From contig NZ_JBEPMA010000008.1 of NCBI RefSeq assembly GCF_040545475.1, forward strand, positions 12,947-76,946: a stretch of DNA of 64,000 nucleotides. The letters run 5' to 3'. Under the pieces are notes generated by a model that was not told where the DNA came from, did not search any database, and saw only the letters and a program-made list of their open reading frames with translations. Shown here one piece after another: positions 52,162-60,756 of this stretch; the first letter of the stretch is position 1, and every line of letters begins with the position of its first letter. Source of the DNA: Peptoniphilus_A olsenii (GTDB lineage Bacteria > Bacillota > Clostridia > Tissierellales > Peptoniphilaceae). Position numbers and translations under genes: made by a program.

Positions 52162-52965
52162 ATGAGAGATAAACTTTTAAATAAAATAATGGGATTTATG
52201 TGTTTATTTACAATTTTTTTTATAATTTTTCCCATTATCATATTAGTAGGAAAAGGGATAGCATATATTCCTTTTCTTATTAATAATGATGAAGTTATTT
52301 TTGCAATTATATTGAGTATTAAAACATGTTTTATTAGTTCATTTATTTGTTTAATTTTGGGAATGCCAACAGCTTTATACATATCTAAATTAGACGTAAA
52401 GATTAAAAATATAATCGAATACATATTTATTTTGCCATTGAGTCTTCCTCATCTAATCAGTGGAATTGCTCTATTGATTTGCTTTGGAAACATGGGAATT
52501 GGTGGATTTTTACTAAAATATTTTAATTTCTCATTTATTTTTACAAAATCAGGAATAATATTGGCACAGTGTTTTATTAATTTGCCACTATTTATCAAAA
52601 TTATATTAATGGCTGTAGAAGAAATTGACAGCAAGATGATATTTGTTGCATGTACTTTAGGTTGCAATGAATTTGAGAGTTTTAAATATATTGTAATTCC
52701 TAATCTAAAAAAACAAGTTATGTCTGCAATTGTTATGGTTTGGTCAAGGGCAATGGGTGAGTTTGGTGCAGTGATGATGGTAGCAGGTACTACTAGAATG
52801 AAAACTGAAGTTATGCCTACGGCAATTTTTTTGAATATATCGACAGGAGATATAAATCTCGCAATAGGTGTATCAACTATTCTAATTGGAATCAGCATTC
52901 TATCTTTAATATTATTTTATTTAGTAGGTGGAAAAAGGAAAAATTTTTATTATGCTAAAAGTTAA
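52162..52965 (+). CDS. modB: Molybdate ABC transporter permease
   Basis: 267 residues from the ATG at 52162, 4 nt after modA; the ribosome site is weak, and an in-frame ATG at 52123 inside modA is possible. About six hydrophobic segments with the ABC permease coupling loop EEIDSKMIFVACTLGCNEFE and RAMGEFGAVMMVAG, typical of ModB. Confidence 0.88.
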   Translation: MRDKLLNKIMGFMCLFTIFFIIFPIIILVGKGIAYIPFLINNDEVIFAIILSIKTCFISSFICLILGMPTALYISKLDVKIKNIIEYIFILPLSLPHLISGIALLICFGNMGIGGFLLKYFNFSFIFTKSGIILAQCFINLPLFIKIILMAVEEIDSKMIFVACTLGCNEFESFKYIVIPNLKKQVMSAIVMVWSRAMGEFGAVMMVAGTTRMKTEVMPTAIFLNISTGDINLAIGVSTILIGISILSLILFYLVGGKRKNFYYAKS

Positions 52966-53647
52966 TCATTTAAATTTAAAAATTGGAGATTTTTCATTAC
53001 AAGATATTAATATAAAACTGGATAAAGGAAAGCATTTGGTAATATTGGGCAAAAGTGGTTCAGGTAAAACATTATTATTAGAAACTTTAGCGGGTAGATA
53101 TATGCTTGATGGAGGTGAGATTTTTATTGATAATATAAATGTTACCGACACTTCACCAGAGAAGAGGAAAATAGGATTTGTATATCAAAATTATGAATTA
53201 TTTCCACATTTAAATGTTTGCGAAAATATAGCATTTCCACTAAAAATTAGAAACAAAAGCCAAAAAGAAATAGAAGAGAGAATTAATCTATTGACCAAGA
53301 AATTTAATATTGAAGATTTAAAAAATAGATATGTCACAAAACTCAGTGGCGGAGAAAAGCAAAGAGTGGCTATTTGTAGAGCGCTGGCGATGTCACCTAA
53401 AATATTATTTTTAGATGAACCATTTTCTGCACTAGATTATATGACAAAGCAGAGAATTAAAAAATTTTTAAAAGAATTTTGCAATGAATTTGCTATTACA
53501 ACAATTCATGTGACTCATGATATAACTGAAGCTCTATATTTTGCAGATAAAATTTATATAATGAATGATGGAAGGATAATAGAAAAATTTGATGTAAATG
53601 AAAAAATCTTAGAAAGAGGGGAAGAATTTTTTTATGGATATCTATGA
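52952..53647 (+). CDS. modC: Molybdate ABC transporter ATP-binding protein
   Basis: 231 residues from the ATG at 52952, overlapping modB by 14 nt. Walker A ILGKSGSGKTLLLETLAGRY near residue 31, signature KLSGGEKQRVAICRALAMSP, Walker B ILFLDEPFSALD and switch HVTHD. It lacks the C-terminal MOP oxyanion-binding domain of long ModC proteins. Confidence 0.88.
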   Translation: MLKVNHLNLKIGDFSLQDINIKLDKGKHLVILGKSGSGKTLLLETLAGRYMLDGGEIFIDNINVTDTSPEKRKIGFVYQNYELFPHLNVCENIAFPLKIRNKSQKEIEERINLLTKKFNIEDLKNRYVTKLSGGEKQRVAICRALAMSPKILFLDEPFSALDYMTKQRIKKFLKEFCNEFAITTIHVTHDITEALYFADKIYIMNDGRIIEKFDVNEKILERGEEFFYGYL

Positions 53648-54362
53648 AAATTTGAAAAATGAATTTAAAAAAGTGGTAGATGATAATAATTTAAACAGAA
53701 AAAAAGTTAAAATAAAAACAAAAAATTTGTCTGCAAAAGATGCCATTGGAGTGACTAAAAGGAAAGATTTTCCTATACTATCAGGAAAAGAAATAATGCT
53801 TGAAGCAAGAGTAGAAAATGGAGTTGGACAGGCTTTTACATCAACACCTTGTGAGTTTGTAGGAAATTTAGATGAAATATTAGAACTAGACTTAGAAAAC
53901 CCCTACAATAAATCCATCTTTATAGCTAGTTTAAATGCAGTATTTAATCATTTAGGCTTGTGCTTTAATACTATTCATTGCAAAAATGACGAACCAGAAA
54001 TTTGTGGTGAGAAATTTTTACAATATTTGAAAACAAATTATCCTAAAGATAAAATATTAATTATAGGATATCAACCATCGATTATAGATCATATAAAAGA
54101 TGATTTTTCTATAAGAGTGTTGGATTTAAATAAAGATATAGTTGGACATATTAAATATAATGTGCTGATAGAGCATGGATATAAAAATTACGAGGATGCA
54201 ATAAACTGGGCTGATATAATACTTTGCACAGGGAGCACCATTTCCAATGGCTCAATAATAAAATATATAAATTTAGATAATAAAGTATATTTTTATGGAA
54301 CTACAATTGCAGCCGCATCTAAAATCTTTAATCTTGAAAGACTGTGTTTTTGCAGTCACTGA
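53634..54362 (+). CDS. DUF4213/DUF364 putative metal-chelation protein
   Basis: 242 residues overlapping modC by 14 nt. The N-terminal half (about 10-90) fits DUF4213, and the C-terminal half is a Rossmann-like DUF364 domain: KILIIGYQPSIIDHIKDDF, INWADIILCTGSTISNGSII and YFYGTTIAAASKIFNLERLC with CFCSH at the very end. Such proteins are found with metal or cofactor genes and are suspected to bind heavy metals; being in the mod operon suggests a role in molybdenum or tungsten handling. Confidence 0.82.
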   Translation: MDIYENLKNEFKKVVDDNNLNRKKVKIKTKNLSAKDAIGVTKRKDFPILSGKEIMLEARVENGVGQAFTSTPCEFVGNLDEILELDLENPYNKSIFIASLNAVFNHLGLCFNTIHCKNDEPEICGEKFLQYLKTNYPKDKILIIGYQPSIIDHIKDDFSIRVLDLNKDIVGHIKYNVLIEHGYKNYEDAINWADIILCTGSTISNGSIIKYINLDNKVYFYGTTIAAASKIFNLERLCFCSH

Positions 54363-54405
54363 AAACTTTAATATTGCAAAATAAAGCTTAATTTTTATAC
54401 AAAAT

Positions 54406-54437
54406 ACTCTATCTTTTTTGGTAGAGTTTTTATTTTT
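54406..54437 (+). terminator. Terminator of the mod operon
   Basis: ACTCTATC with GGTAGAGT (one G-U) around a T-rich loop, followed by TTTTATTTTT. Confidence 0.7.
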
Positions 54438-54564
54438 ACTTAAATATAAAGAATATGAAAAAAATATTAAGAAAATCTAAACTTTGATAAAATAACTGTG
54501 AATAAAACAAAAAAATGGATATAATAAAAAGCGAAGGAAATCAACAATTGTATTGGAGGACTCA

Positions 54565-55608
54565 ATGGATATAGATATATTTATATGCAAATTTGGATCT
54601 GGACATTTAAAAGCTGCGACAGAACTTAAAAATAAATTACAAGATTTAAATGGAGTTGATATAAATATAATTGACTTTATTGAATCCGTATATCCAAAGC
54701 TTTCTGATTTAATTTATTGGACACATAAACAGTATTATCAGCATAAAATCTTAAACTTAGAAGAAAAGCAAACTCGAGACAATAATCTCAATAGAGAACT
54801 CACAGCAAAAATACTAATGCTAAAAAAATTATTTTTCAAATATTTAGATAGTAGGCCTTGGCCGGATGTTTTTATATCTTGTTTTTCACTCACATCTTAC
54901 CTAATATCAGAATATAAAAAAGAGCGAAAACTAGATATACCATTAATTACATTCATTACCGATTTTAGCTTTCATAAATTTTGGATAAATGAAAATACTA
55001 ATTTGTACTTAGTAATGTCCAATTTTACCAAACAAAAGCTAATAAAAGTAGGAATAGAACCAGAAAATATAATAATATTTGGGAATAAAATAAAAAGTAG
55101 CAGCGAGAAATCTAATCAAAATATCCTCATATGTGGAGGAGGATTAGGAATATTACCAAACAATAAAAAATTTTATAAAAAGCTAGAAAAATTTGAAGAT
55201 AAAAATTTCAAAATAGTATTTGGTAAAAATAAAAATTTATATGATTCAGTATCCAAGCTCAAACTAAAAAATGTAATCACCTATGGGCTAGTAGATGACA
55301 TGGAGAAATTCTACGATTGGGCAGATATCTATATAACTAAAGCTGGAGGGCTAAGTATTTATGATTCAATAAAAAACACATTGCCTATAGTATATTTTAC
55401 ACCATTCTTATCACAAGAAATTAAAAATAAAGAGTTCATTGACACAGAAAAGATAGGATTAGAATTAAAAAATGAAAATCTCAAAATATTGGAAATGTTA
55501 TTTAAAAATAACCAAAAATTAGAATTAATAAGAGATAATTTAGAACGAATAAGAGATGACTTTTCACCAGATGAACTACTAAGGTGGCTAGAAAATGCAG
55601 TATATTAA
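54565..55608 (+). CDS. GT28/MGDG-synthase-like glycosyltransferase
   Basis: 347 residues from the ATG at 54565 (TTGGAGG upstream). N-terminal KFGSGHLKAATELKNKLQ matches the MGDG-synthase N domain; the C-terminal donor-binding half has ILICGGGLGILPN, VITYGLVDDMEKFYDWADI and ITKAGGLSIYDSI. Related enzymes (UgtP, MurG-like) glycosylate diacylglycerol at the inner membrane face, so a glycolipid anchor synthase is a reasonable guess. Overlaps the next gene. Confidence 0.82.
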   Translation: MDIDIFICKFGSGHLKAATELKNKLQDLNGVDINIIDFIESVYPKLSDLIYWTHKQYYQHKILNLEEKQTRDNNLNRELTAKILMLKKLFFKYLDSRPWPDVFISCFSLTSYLISEYKKERKLDIPLITFITDFSFHKFWINENTNLYLVMSNFTKQKLIKVGIEPENIIIFGNKIKSSSEKSNQNILICGGGLGILPNNKKFYKKLEKFEDKNFKIVFGKNKNLYDSVSKLKLKNVITYGLVDDMEKFYDWADIYITKAGGLSIYDSIKNTLPIVYFTPFLSQEIKNKEFIDTEKIGLELKNENLKILEMLFKNNQKLELIRDNLERIRDDFSPDELLRWLENAVY

Positions 55609-56236
55609 ATTTTTTAGTTTGATAATATTATTATTTTTTTCCTATGGATATATACCAACCTTTATTGTAAGAAAATTGTGGAAACCAGATATCCAATTCT
55701 CAGAAAAATATCTACTGACATTTGACGATGGACCAAGCGAAATAACAAGAGAAATTGTAAATATATTAAACGAAAGAAAACAAAAAGCAGTATTTTTTCT
55801 ATTAGGTGAAAAATTAGATAAATACGATACATCAATATACAAAAATCATATTATAGCCTCTCACGGTTATAGACATGTAAACTTTGCTTTGCTCTCTCCA
55901 ATAAAAACATATGTAGAATTTGAAAAAGCAATGAGAGCATTCAAAGAAAAATCCATAACTCCCAAGTATTTTAGAGCACCTTATGGACTTTATAATATAG
56001 TGCTCATATATTTAATAAAGAAAAATAAAATGAAAATTTTTCATTGGAATTATTTATTAGGAGATTGGAAAATTGAAGAAAATTCTATAATTTATAATCG
56101 GATTAAAAAAAGAGCAAATAACAAAAATGTATTAGTTTTACATGATGGGACAGAAGGAAAAGCAGATTTACAAGCAAAATGCAATATGTTAAAGGAGCTT
56201 AAAATTTTTTTAGATGAAGAAACAAAAAGACAATAA
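55595..56236 (+). CDS. Polysaccharide deacetylase (NodB-like)
   Basis: 213 residues. An N-terminal membrane segment (about 5-22), then the NodB domain: LLTFDDGPSEITREIVNILN, metal-binding HGYRH, PKYFRAPYGLYN and VLVLHDGTEG. Removes acetyl groups from a wall or surface glycan outside the membrane. Overlaps both neighbours (14 and 23 nt), so translation is coupled. Confidence 0.88.
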   Translation: MQYIKFFSLIILLFFSYGYIPTFIVRKLWKPDIQFSEKYLLTFDDGPSEITREIVNILNERKQKAVFFLLGEKLDKYDTSIYKNHIIASHGYRHVNFALLSPIKTYVEFEKAMRAFKEKSITPKYFRAPYGLYNIVLIYLIKKNKMKIFHWNYLLGDWKIEENSIIYNRIKKRANNKNVLVLHDGTEGKADLQAKCNMLKELKIFLDEETKRQ

Positions 56237-57254
56237 AATTTTAATTAATTTTTTTATATTGATATTGCTATCTGTAGGAATGTTTGTAGCAATTTACAAG
56301 AAAGTAAACCCTAAAGATTTAAAAATAATACTACTGACAATGGATAAAAAATATATATTACTAGCAATAGTATTTTTTATATTATTTAGAATGATGGAGG
56401 CAATATCACTATACAAACTACTTAGAAATATTGGTCAAAAAGTTAAAATTAAAAACTGTATAAATTATAGCATGCTGGGCTATTTCTTTAGCCAAATAAC
56501 CCCGTCAGGAGGAGGAGGACAACCCGCACAATTATATTTCATGTCACTTGACGGAATAAGTGTAGATAAAGCACTTTCTGTAATAGTTCCATTTAATATA
56601 ATGTATCACATAAGTCTTAGCATATGTGGAATACTATCACTTAGCACACCACTTAGGCATTTAATTTTAAATAGTAGGCTGAATATCTTTTTTTATTTAG
56701 GATTATTGATACAAATTCTATCAGCTCTCTTGGTGCTATTAGTAATAATCAATACAAAAGTATTGACAAAAATACTTGTAATAATATCAAAGTCAATAAA
56801 AAAAATACCATTTCTCAGAAAATTCTATAAAGACGAATCGTACATCAAACATTATTTAGAAAAAATAAAAATAAATGTAATCACAATAATTAATAACAAA
56901 AATAACTTTATCATAATATTTATATTGCAAATACTTATGTTATTTTTCTACTATGGAGTAGCATACTTTTCATATAGAGCCCTAGGATTTAATAGTTACA
57001 ATATATTTGATATAGTGCGAATACAGTGTCTTATAACAATAGCCACAGAATATATACCAACACCAGGAACTGCAGGATTTGCAGAAATAACAATGTATTC
57101 AGTTTATAAAAAAATACTCTCAAAAGACTTGTCACTAACTTGGATGATGATTAATAGATTTCTGATGATGTATATGGCTGTTATTATTACATTAATTATC
57201 CTTTACAGAAGAAATTTGATAATAAAAAACAGAAGAGACGGCGATAGATTATAA
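56214..57254 (+). CDS. Flippase-like integral membrane protein (LPG_synthase_TM / UPF0104)
   Basis: 346 residues with about eight membrane segments. The family mark FSQITPSGGGGQPAQLYFM is near residue 90, and TEYIPTPGTAGFAEITMYSV near 280. Relatives translocate or modify lipids (MprF membrane part, AglD). Placed with a glycosyltransferase and deacetylase, it probably moves a glycolipid across the membrane. The start lies inside the deacetylase gene. Confidence 0.85.
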   Translation: MKKQKDNKILINFFILILLSVGMFVAIYKKVNPKDLKIILLTMDKKYILLAIVFFILFRMMEAISLYKLLRNIGQKVKIKNCINYSMLGYFFSQITPSGGGGQPAQLYFMSLDGISVDKALSVIVPFNIMYHISLSICGILSLSTPLRHLILNSRLNIFFYLGLLIQILSALLVLLVIINTKVLTKILVIISKSIKKIPFLRKFYKDESYIKHYLEKIKINVITIINNKNNFIIIFILQILMLFFYYGVAYFSYRALGFNSYNIFDIVRIQCLITIATEYIPTPGTAGFAEITMYSVYKKILSKDLSLTWMMINRFLMMYMAVIITLIILYRRNLIIKNRRDGDRL

Positions 57255-57391
57255 AAAACAAAGACTTGACAAAATATGAAAAATTAGATATACTTAAATA
57301 GTTGTAAATATTTATTAAAAGATTTCGAATTTTATTGTAACATTTAAAAATCAATTCTCTTTTTAAAACATTACGATATAAAATAAGATAA

Positions 57392-57407
57392 GTTTCATAA
57401 ATGAAAC
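57392..57407 (+). promoter_or_regulatory. Hairpin in the cspA leader
   Basis: GTTTCAT-AA-ATGAAAC, 7-bp arms, ending just before the AAAGGAG ribosome site. Could influence cspA translation with temperature; weak evidence. Confidence 0.35.
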
Positions 57408-57422
57408 AAAAGGAGATTTAAC

Positions 57423-57623
57423 ATGAATAATGGTACAGTAAAATGGTTTAACGACACAAAAGGATTTGGATTTATTACAGGAGATAACGGTAGCGATTTA
57501 TTCGTACACCAAACTGCTATTCAAGGAAATGGATTCAGAAGTTTAGAAGAAGGTCAGAAAGTATCATATGATATCGAAGCTGGCGAAAGAGGAAACAAAG
57601 CAGTTAATGTAATAAAATTATAA
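57423..57623 (+). CDS. Cold shock protein (CspA family)
   Basis: 66 residues: MNNGTVKWFNDTKGFGFI (RNP1 KGFGFI), DLFVHQTAI (RNP2) and the usual EGQKVSYDIEAGERG end. Single OB-fold nucleic-acid chaperone. Preceded by AAAGGAG. Confidence 0.96.
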   Translation: MNNGTVKWFNDTKGFGFITGDNGSDLFVHQTAIQGNGFRSLEEGQKVSYDIEAGERGNKAVNVIKL

Positions 57624-57636
57624 TATAGAATTGCTT

Positions 57637-57668
57637 AAAGGCCTAGTCATAAAAGACTGGGCCTTTTT
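57637..57668 (+). terminator. Terminator after cspA
   Basis: AAAGGCCTAGTC pairs with GACTGGGCCTTT (one mismatch/G-U) and a T run follows. The group II intron starts 6 bp later. Confidence 0.88.
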
Positions 57669-57673
57669 TTATT

Positions 57674-59601
57674 GTGTGTCAGGCATGATACAAGTCTAGC
57701 AGGTGAAAGTCCTGTCACAGGTGTTATCGCCAAGTGTAGTGGAGCACAAGTTCCGACAGGTAACCGTTGCAAGTAAATTGCATAGAGGAATGAATGAAGT
57801 GCATAGCAAAACTTCGAGTCTACGTACAGAAATTTGTTTAGGCGAAATGGTGGATAAGGTTGCTATACAAACTGAAGTCCTAAGGATAAACGTAAAACCA
57901 AGACCGTAAAGCAAGAGATTGTGAAGTGAAAGATTTGTATCTTACCCTGAGATACCCTAACGCATGGGAAAAAAATCATGTGCGAAATAAAGCAAATAGT
58001 TAGGGAGTCAGATGAAGTCATAGTAGATGTAGTTAGTGCTTAAACATTGAAGGACTGAATGTTTATGTTATGTGAATCACTGCAAGTAATGTTTGAATAG
58101 TCCGAAAGAGAGGATAGCCGATAGAAAACTGATAACGTATAAAAGGTGGAAGGTAAAGGTATCGGGGACGATTTCAGATATATCTACGAGTAGAAGGAGG
58201 AGCAACAGATGAAATTAATTAATAAGATTTCTAGCCTAAAGAATCTGGAAAGTGCAATGAAGAAAGTTAAGTCAAATAAAGGAGCACCGGGAATAGATAA
58301 GAAAACCGTTTATGAACTTAATGTATATTTCAGTAAGAATTTCAAAGAAATTCAAAAATCGATAAATGAAATGAGTTACAAACCTAGACCAGTAAAAAGA
58401 GTATACATTCCAAAAGACAATGGCAAGAAAAGACCATTGGGAACTCCTATCGTAATAGATAGGGTGGTACAACAAGCGGTAGCTCAACAATTAATTAGTA
58501 TCTATGAACCCGTTTTTAGTAATCATAGTCATGGATTTAGACCAGATAAAAGCTGTTATACAGCAATGAAAGAAGTTCTAAATTATCTAAACGATGGTTA
58601 CGAATGGGTGATAGACCTATATATATCCAAATTCTTCGACACAGTAAATCAAGATAAACTAATTTCAATACTAAGAGAACAGACTAATGATAAAGCTACA
58701 TTAAATTTGATAAGAAAGTTTATGAGAGCAGGAGTTCTTGAAAATGGAAAAATCTGTAAGACAACAGAAGGTACACCTCAAGGTTCTCCATTATCACCAG
58801 TACTTTCAAATATTTATCTGGATAAACTAGATAAAGAACTGGAAATAAGAGGTCTGAATTTTGTTAGGTATGCTGATGATTGCAATATCTTTGTTAGAAG
58901 TGAAATGGCAGCTGATAGAGTAATGAAGTCAATCTCAAGTTGGCTAGAGAGAAAATTATTCTTAAAGATCAATGCAAGCAAAATTAAAGTTGTAAGACCA
59001 ATGAAAAGTGAATTTTTGGGATTTACTTTTTGGAAAGACAAAGACCAATGGAAATGTCGTCCATCAAAGAAAAGTAAAAGAAAGCTTTACGACAAAGTAA
59101 AAGAAATACTTAAAAGGAATAAAGCGAACGCTAAACCATTGTCACAGATATTTAGGAAACTAAATCAAGTGATAAGGGGATGGATAAACTATTACTCAAT
59201 AGGAAATATGAACAAATTCATTAAAGAATTTGGGCAATGGTTGCGACACAAAGTCAGAGTAGTAATTCTAAAACAATGGAAATTGCCAAGAACAATATAT
59301 AAGAATCTAACTATATTAAAAGACATATTAAAGTCAAATATTTCAGATGAAGAAATATTTAAGGTGGCAAATACGAGAAAAGGTTGGTATGCACAAGCTA
59401 CAGGCAATGTTACCAACTATTTACTAAGCCCAAAGATATTGTCAATACCTAATAAAGAGCGAGAAAGAGAAGGTCTTCTCAATCCCGCACAATATTATCT
59501 TAGAAAATGTAAATGTTAATATAAACAGAGAGCCCATTACGAGACCCGTACGATGGGTTCGATGAGAGGGGCAGGGGTGTAAATCCTAAGCCCCTACTCT
59601 A
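57674..59601 (+). mobile_element. Group II intron with intron-encoded protein
   Basis: Starts GTGTGTCAGG at 57674 (GTGYG-type 5' end), with about 535 nt of structured RNA before the ORF. Domain V is at 59530-59560 (GAGCCCAT ... ATGGGTTC with a CG bulge and a short 4-bp distal stem), domain VI at 59562-59600 (GAGAGGGGC ... GCCCCTACTC with an internal TAAA). The 3' end near 59601 is approximate. Position right behind a terminator and an ORF without a nuclease domain fit group IIC introns. Confidence 0.85.
58209..59519 (+). CDS. ltrA: Group II intron reverse transcriptase/maturase, altered motif A
   Basis: 436 residues. RT palm motifs: KKRPLGTPIVIDRVVQQAVA, SHGFRPDKSCYTA, GTPQGSPLSPVLSNIYLDKL, and the catalytic FVRYADDCNIFV near residue 220. 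Maturase domain at about 290-380 (VIRGWINYYSIGNM). No HNH endonuclease. In motif A the usual DLDISKFFD reads DLYISKFFD: the catalytic Asp is Tyr138, which should abolish polymerase activity but may leave splicing help intact. GAAGGAGGAG lies upstream of the ATG. Confidence 0.9.
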   Translation: MKLINKISSLKNLESAMKKVKSNKGAPGIDKKTVYELNVYFSKNFKEIQKSINEMSYKPRPVKRVYIPKDNGKKRPLGTPIVIDRVVQQAVAQQLISIYEPVFSNHSHGFRPDKSCYTAMKEVLNYLNDGYEWVIDLYISKFFDTVNQDKLISILREQTNDKATLNLIRKFMRAGVLENGKICKTTEGTPQGSPLSPVLSNIYLDKLDKELEIRGLNFVRYADDCNIFVRSEMAADRVMKSISSWLERKLFLKINASKIKVVRPMKSEFLGFTFWKDKDQWKCRPSKKSKRKLYDKVKEILKRNKANAKPLSQIFRKLNQVIRGWINYYSIGNMNKFIKEFGQWLRHKVRVVILKQWKLPRTIYKNLTILKDILKSNISDEEIFKVANTRKGWYAQATGNVTNYLLSPKILSIPNKEREREGLLNPAQYYLRKCKC

Positions 59602-59602
59602 T

Positions 59603-59725
59603 TTATATATTATTTAAAAATTCTATAGCCAATCGACTCAATGATTCTATTCCGGTAACAATACAATCTTCGTCTACTGTTAAGCTAGGATTATAGAGAG
59701 TAGTTTTACCTATATTTTTAAATAA
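59603..59725 (-). pseudogene. M20 amidohydrolase C-terminal relic
   Basis: Forty codons open on the minus strand reading TTLYNPSLTVDEDCIVTGIE then SLSRLAIEFLNNI and a stop. The HN/YNP..x..DE..x..G pattern is the usual end of M20 family hydrolases. No start or catalytic part remains upstream; an in-frame stop cuts it at 59726. Probably a deletion remnant abutting the intron insertion. Confidence 0.5.
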
Positions 59726-59745
59726 TTAAATCATCATTATGTATT

Positions 59746-59797
59746 AAAAAATGATGTTGCAGAATAGAATTATCTATTCTGCAACATCATCTTTTTT
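59746..59797 (-). terminator. Strong bidirectional hairpin terminator
   Basis: A perfect 18-bp stem, ATGATGTTGCAGAATAGA with its complement around ATTA, flanked by six A and six T. It ends the minus-strand IclR operon. Confidence 0.9.
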
Positions 59798-59874
59798 AAT
59801 ATTTTTACTAAGTTTAATTCTGAGTGCAATTTTTTTTATTAAGATTAAATATAGAAGCTTTAATATAAAATATT

Positions 59875-60615
59875 CTAATAACTCTTGAAATTAGCTCCTA
59901 GGCTTTCTGAAATATTTTTACTTGCTTCTAATAGATATGATATATTTTTGGTTTCTATGTTTTCATTTAATAAAGAACTAATATTAGCTATAGCTATTCC
60001 AGCAATTACTTTATTTTGGTGATCAAAAATAGGTGCACCAAAAGCTTTTACTCCCTTATCCACTTCTTCATTACTTACAGAGTAACCATTTTTTAATATA
60101 AAATTTAGTTCCTTCTCGAAATATGGATGACTAGATTTAACTTTATTTATAGAAAATTTTTGAATTTCAGGACTTAAAAATGAATAATATGCTTTTGAAG
60201 CAGCACCTTCAAAAAATTTTACAGTTTTTCCTATATCACAAAAAAATCTTACATTTTTTACACCATCAATTCTTTCAATAAAAATAAATTTATTATTATT
60301 AGCTATTCCTAATGTTACAGTTGAATGAGTTTTAATAGCAAGTTCTTGCATATGAGGTTTAGCTACATCTCTTAAATCTAACTCTCTTAAAACCTTAGCA
60401 CTTAAACTCAAAATTCCAACACCTAGAGTATATTTTTTACTAGCTTCATCTTTTGTTATGATGTTATATGACATTAAAGTTCTTAGTATATTGTATACAG
60501 TACTTTTATTTATATTGGTAATATTACTTATATTTGTTAAACCTAAAGGTTCTTCAGAATCTCTAAGTAGAAAAAGAATTTTAATAACATTATCTGTAGA
60601 TTTTAATTTTTTCAT
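59875..60615 (-). CDS. IclR family transcriptional regulator
   Basis: 246 residues. Winged HTH at about 8-65 (LGLTNISNITNINKSTVYNILRTL) and an effector-binding domain with LDLRDVAKPHMQELAIKTHSTVTL, EGAASKAYYSFL and GVKAFGAPIFDHQNKVIAGIAIA. Last gene of the amidase/symporter operon, so it probably senses the substrate and acts at the palindrome at 63773-63822. Confidence 0.92.
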   Translation of the reverse strand: MKKLKSTDNVIKILFLLRDSEEPLGLTNISNITNINKSTVYNILRTLMSYNIITKDEASKKYTLGVGILSLSAKVLRELDLRDVAKPHMQELAIKTHSTVTLGIANNNKFIFIERIDGVKNVRFFCDIGKTVKFFEGAASKAYYSFLSPEIQKFSINKVKSSHPYFEKELNFILKNGYSVSNEEVDKGVKAFGAPIFDHQNKVIAGIAIANISSLLNENIETKNISYLLEASKNISESLGANFKSY

Positions 60616-60756
60616 TATATTTCCTTTATTATCCTTTATTGATTTTTTATTTCTTATATTTAATTATATCAGAAAACTATAAATTTCTAAAAAATTAAAA
60701 ATCACAAGAATTTTATTAAAATTCTTAAATATATCTTAGTATTTATTATTAATAGT

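Noticed and set aside
57703..57909. Short open frame inside the intron RNA
   Set aside because: It falls in the structured domain I of the group II intron and has no ribosome site; a non-coding role explains the sequence.
59520..59601. tRNA-like or separate small RNA after the intron ORF
   Set aside because: The sequence is explained by intron domains V and VI.
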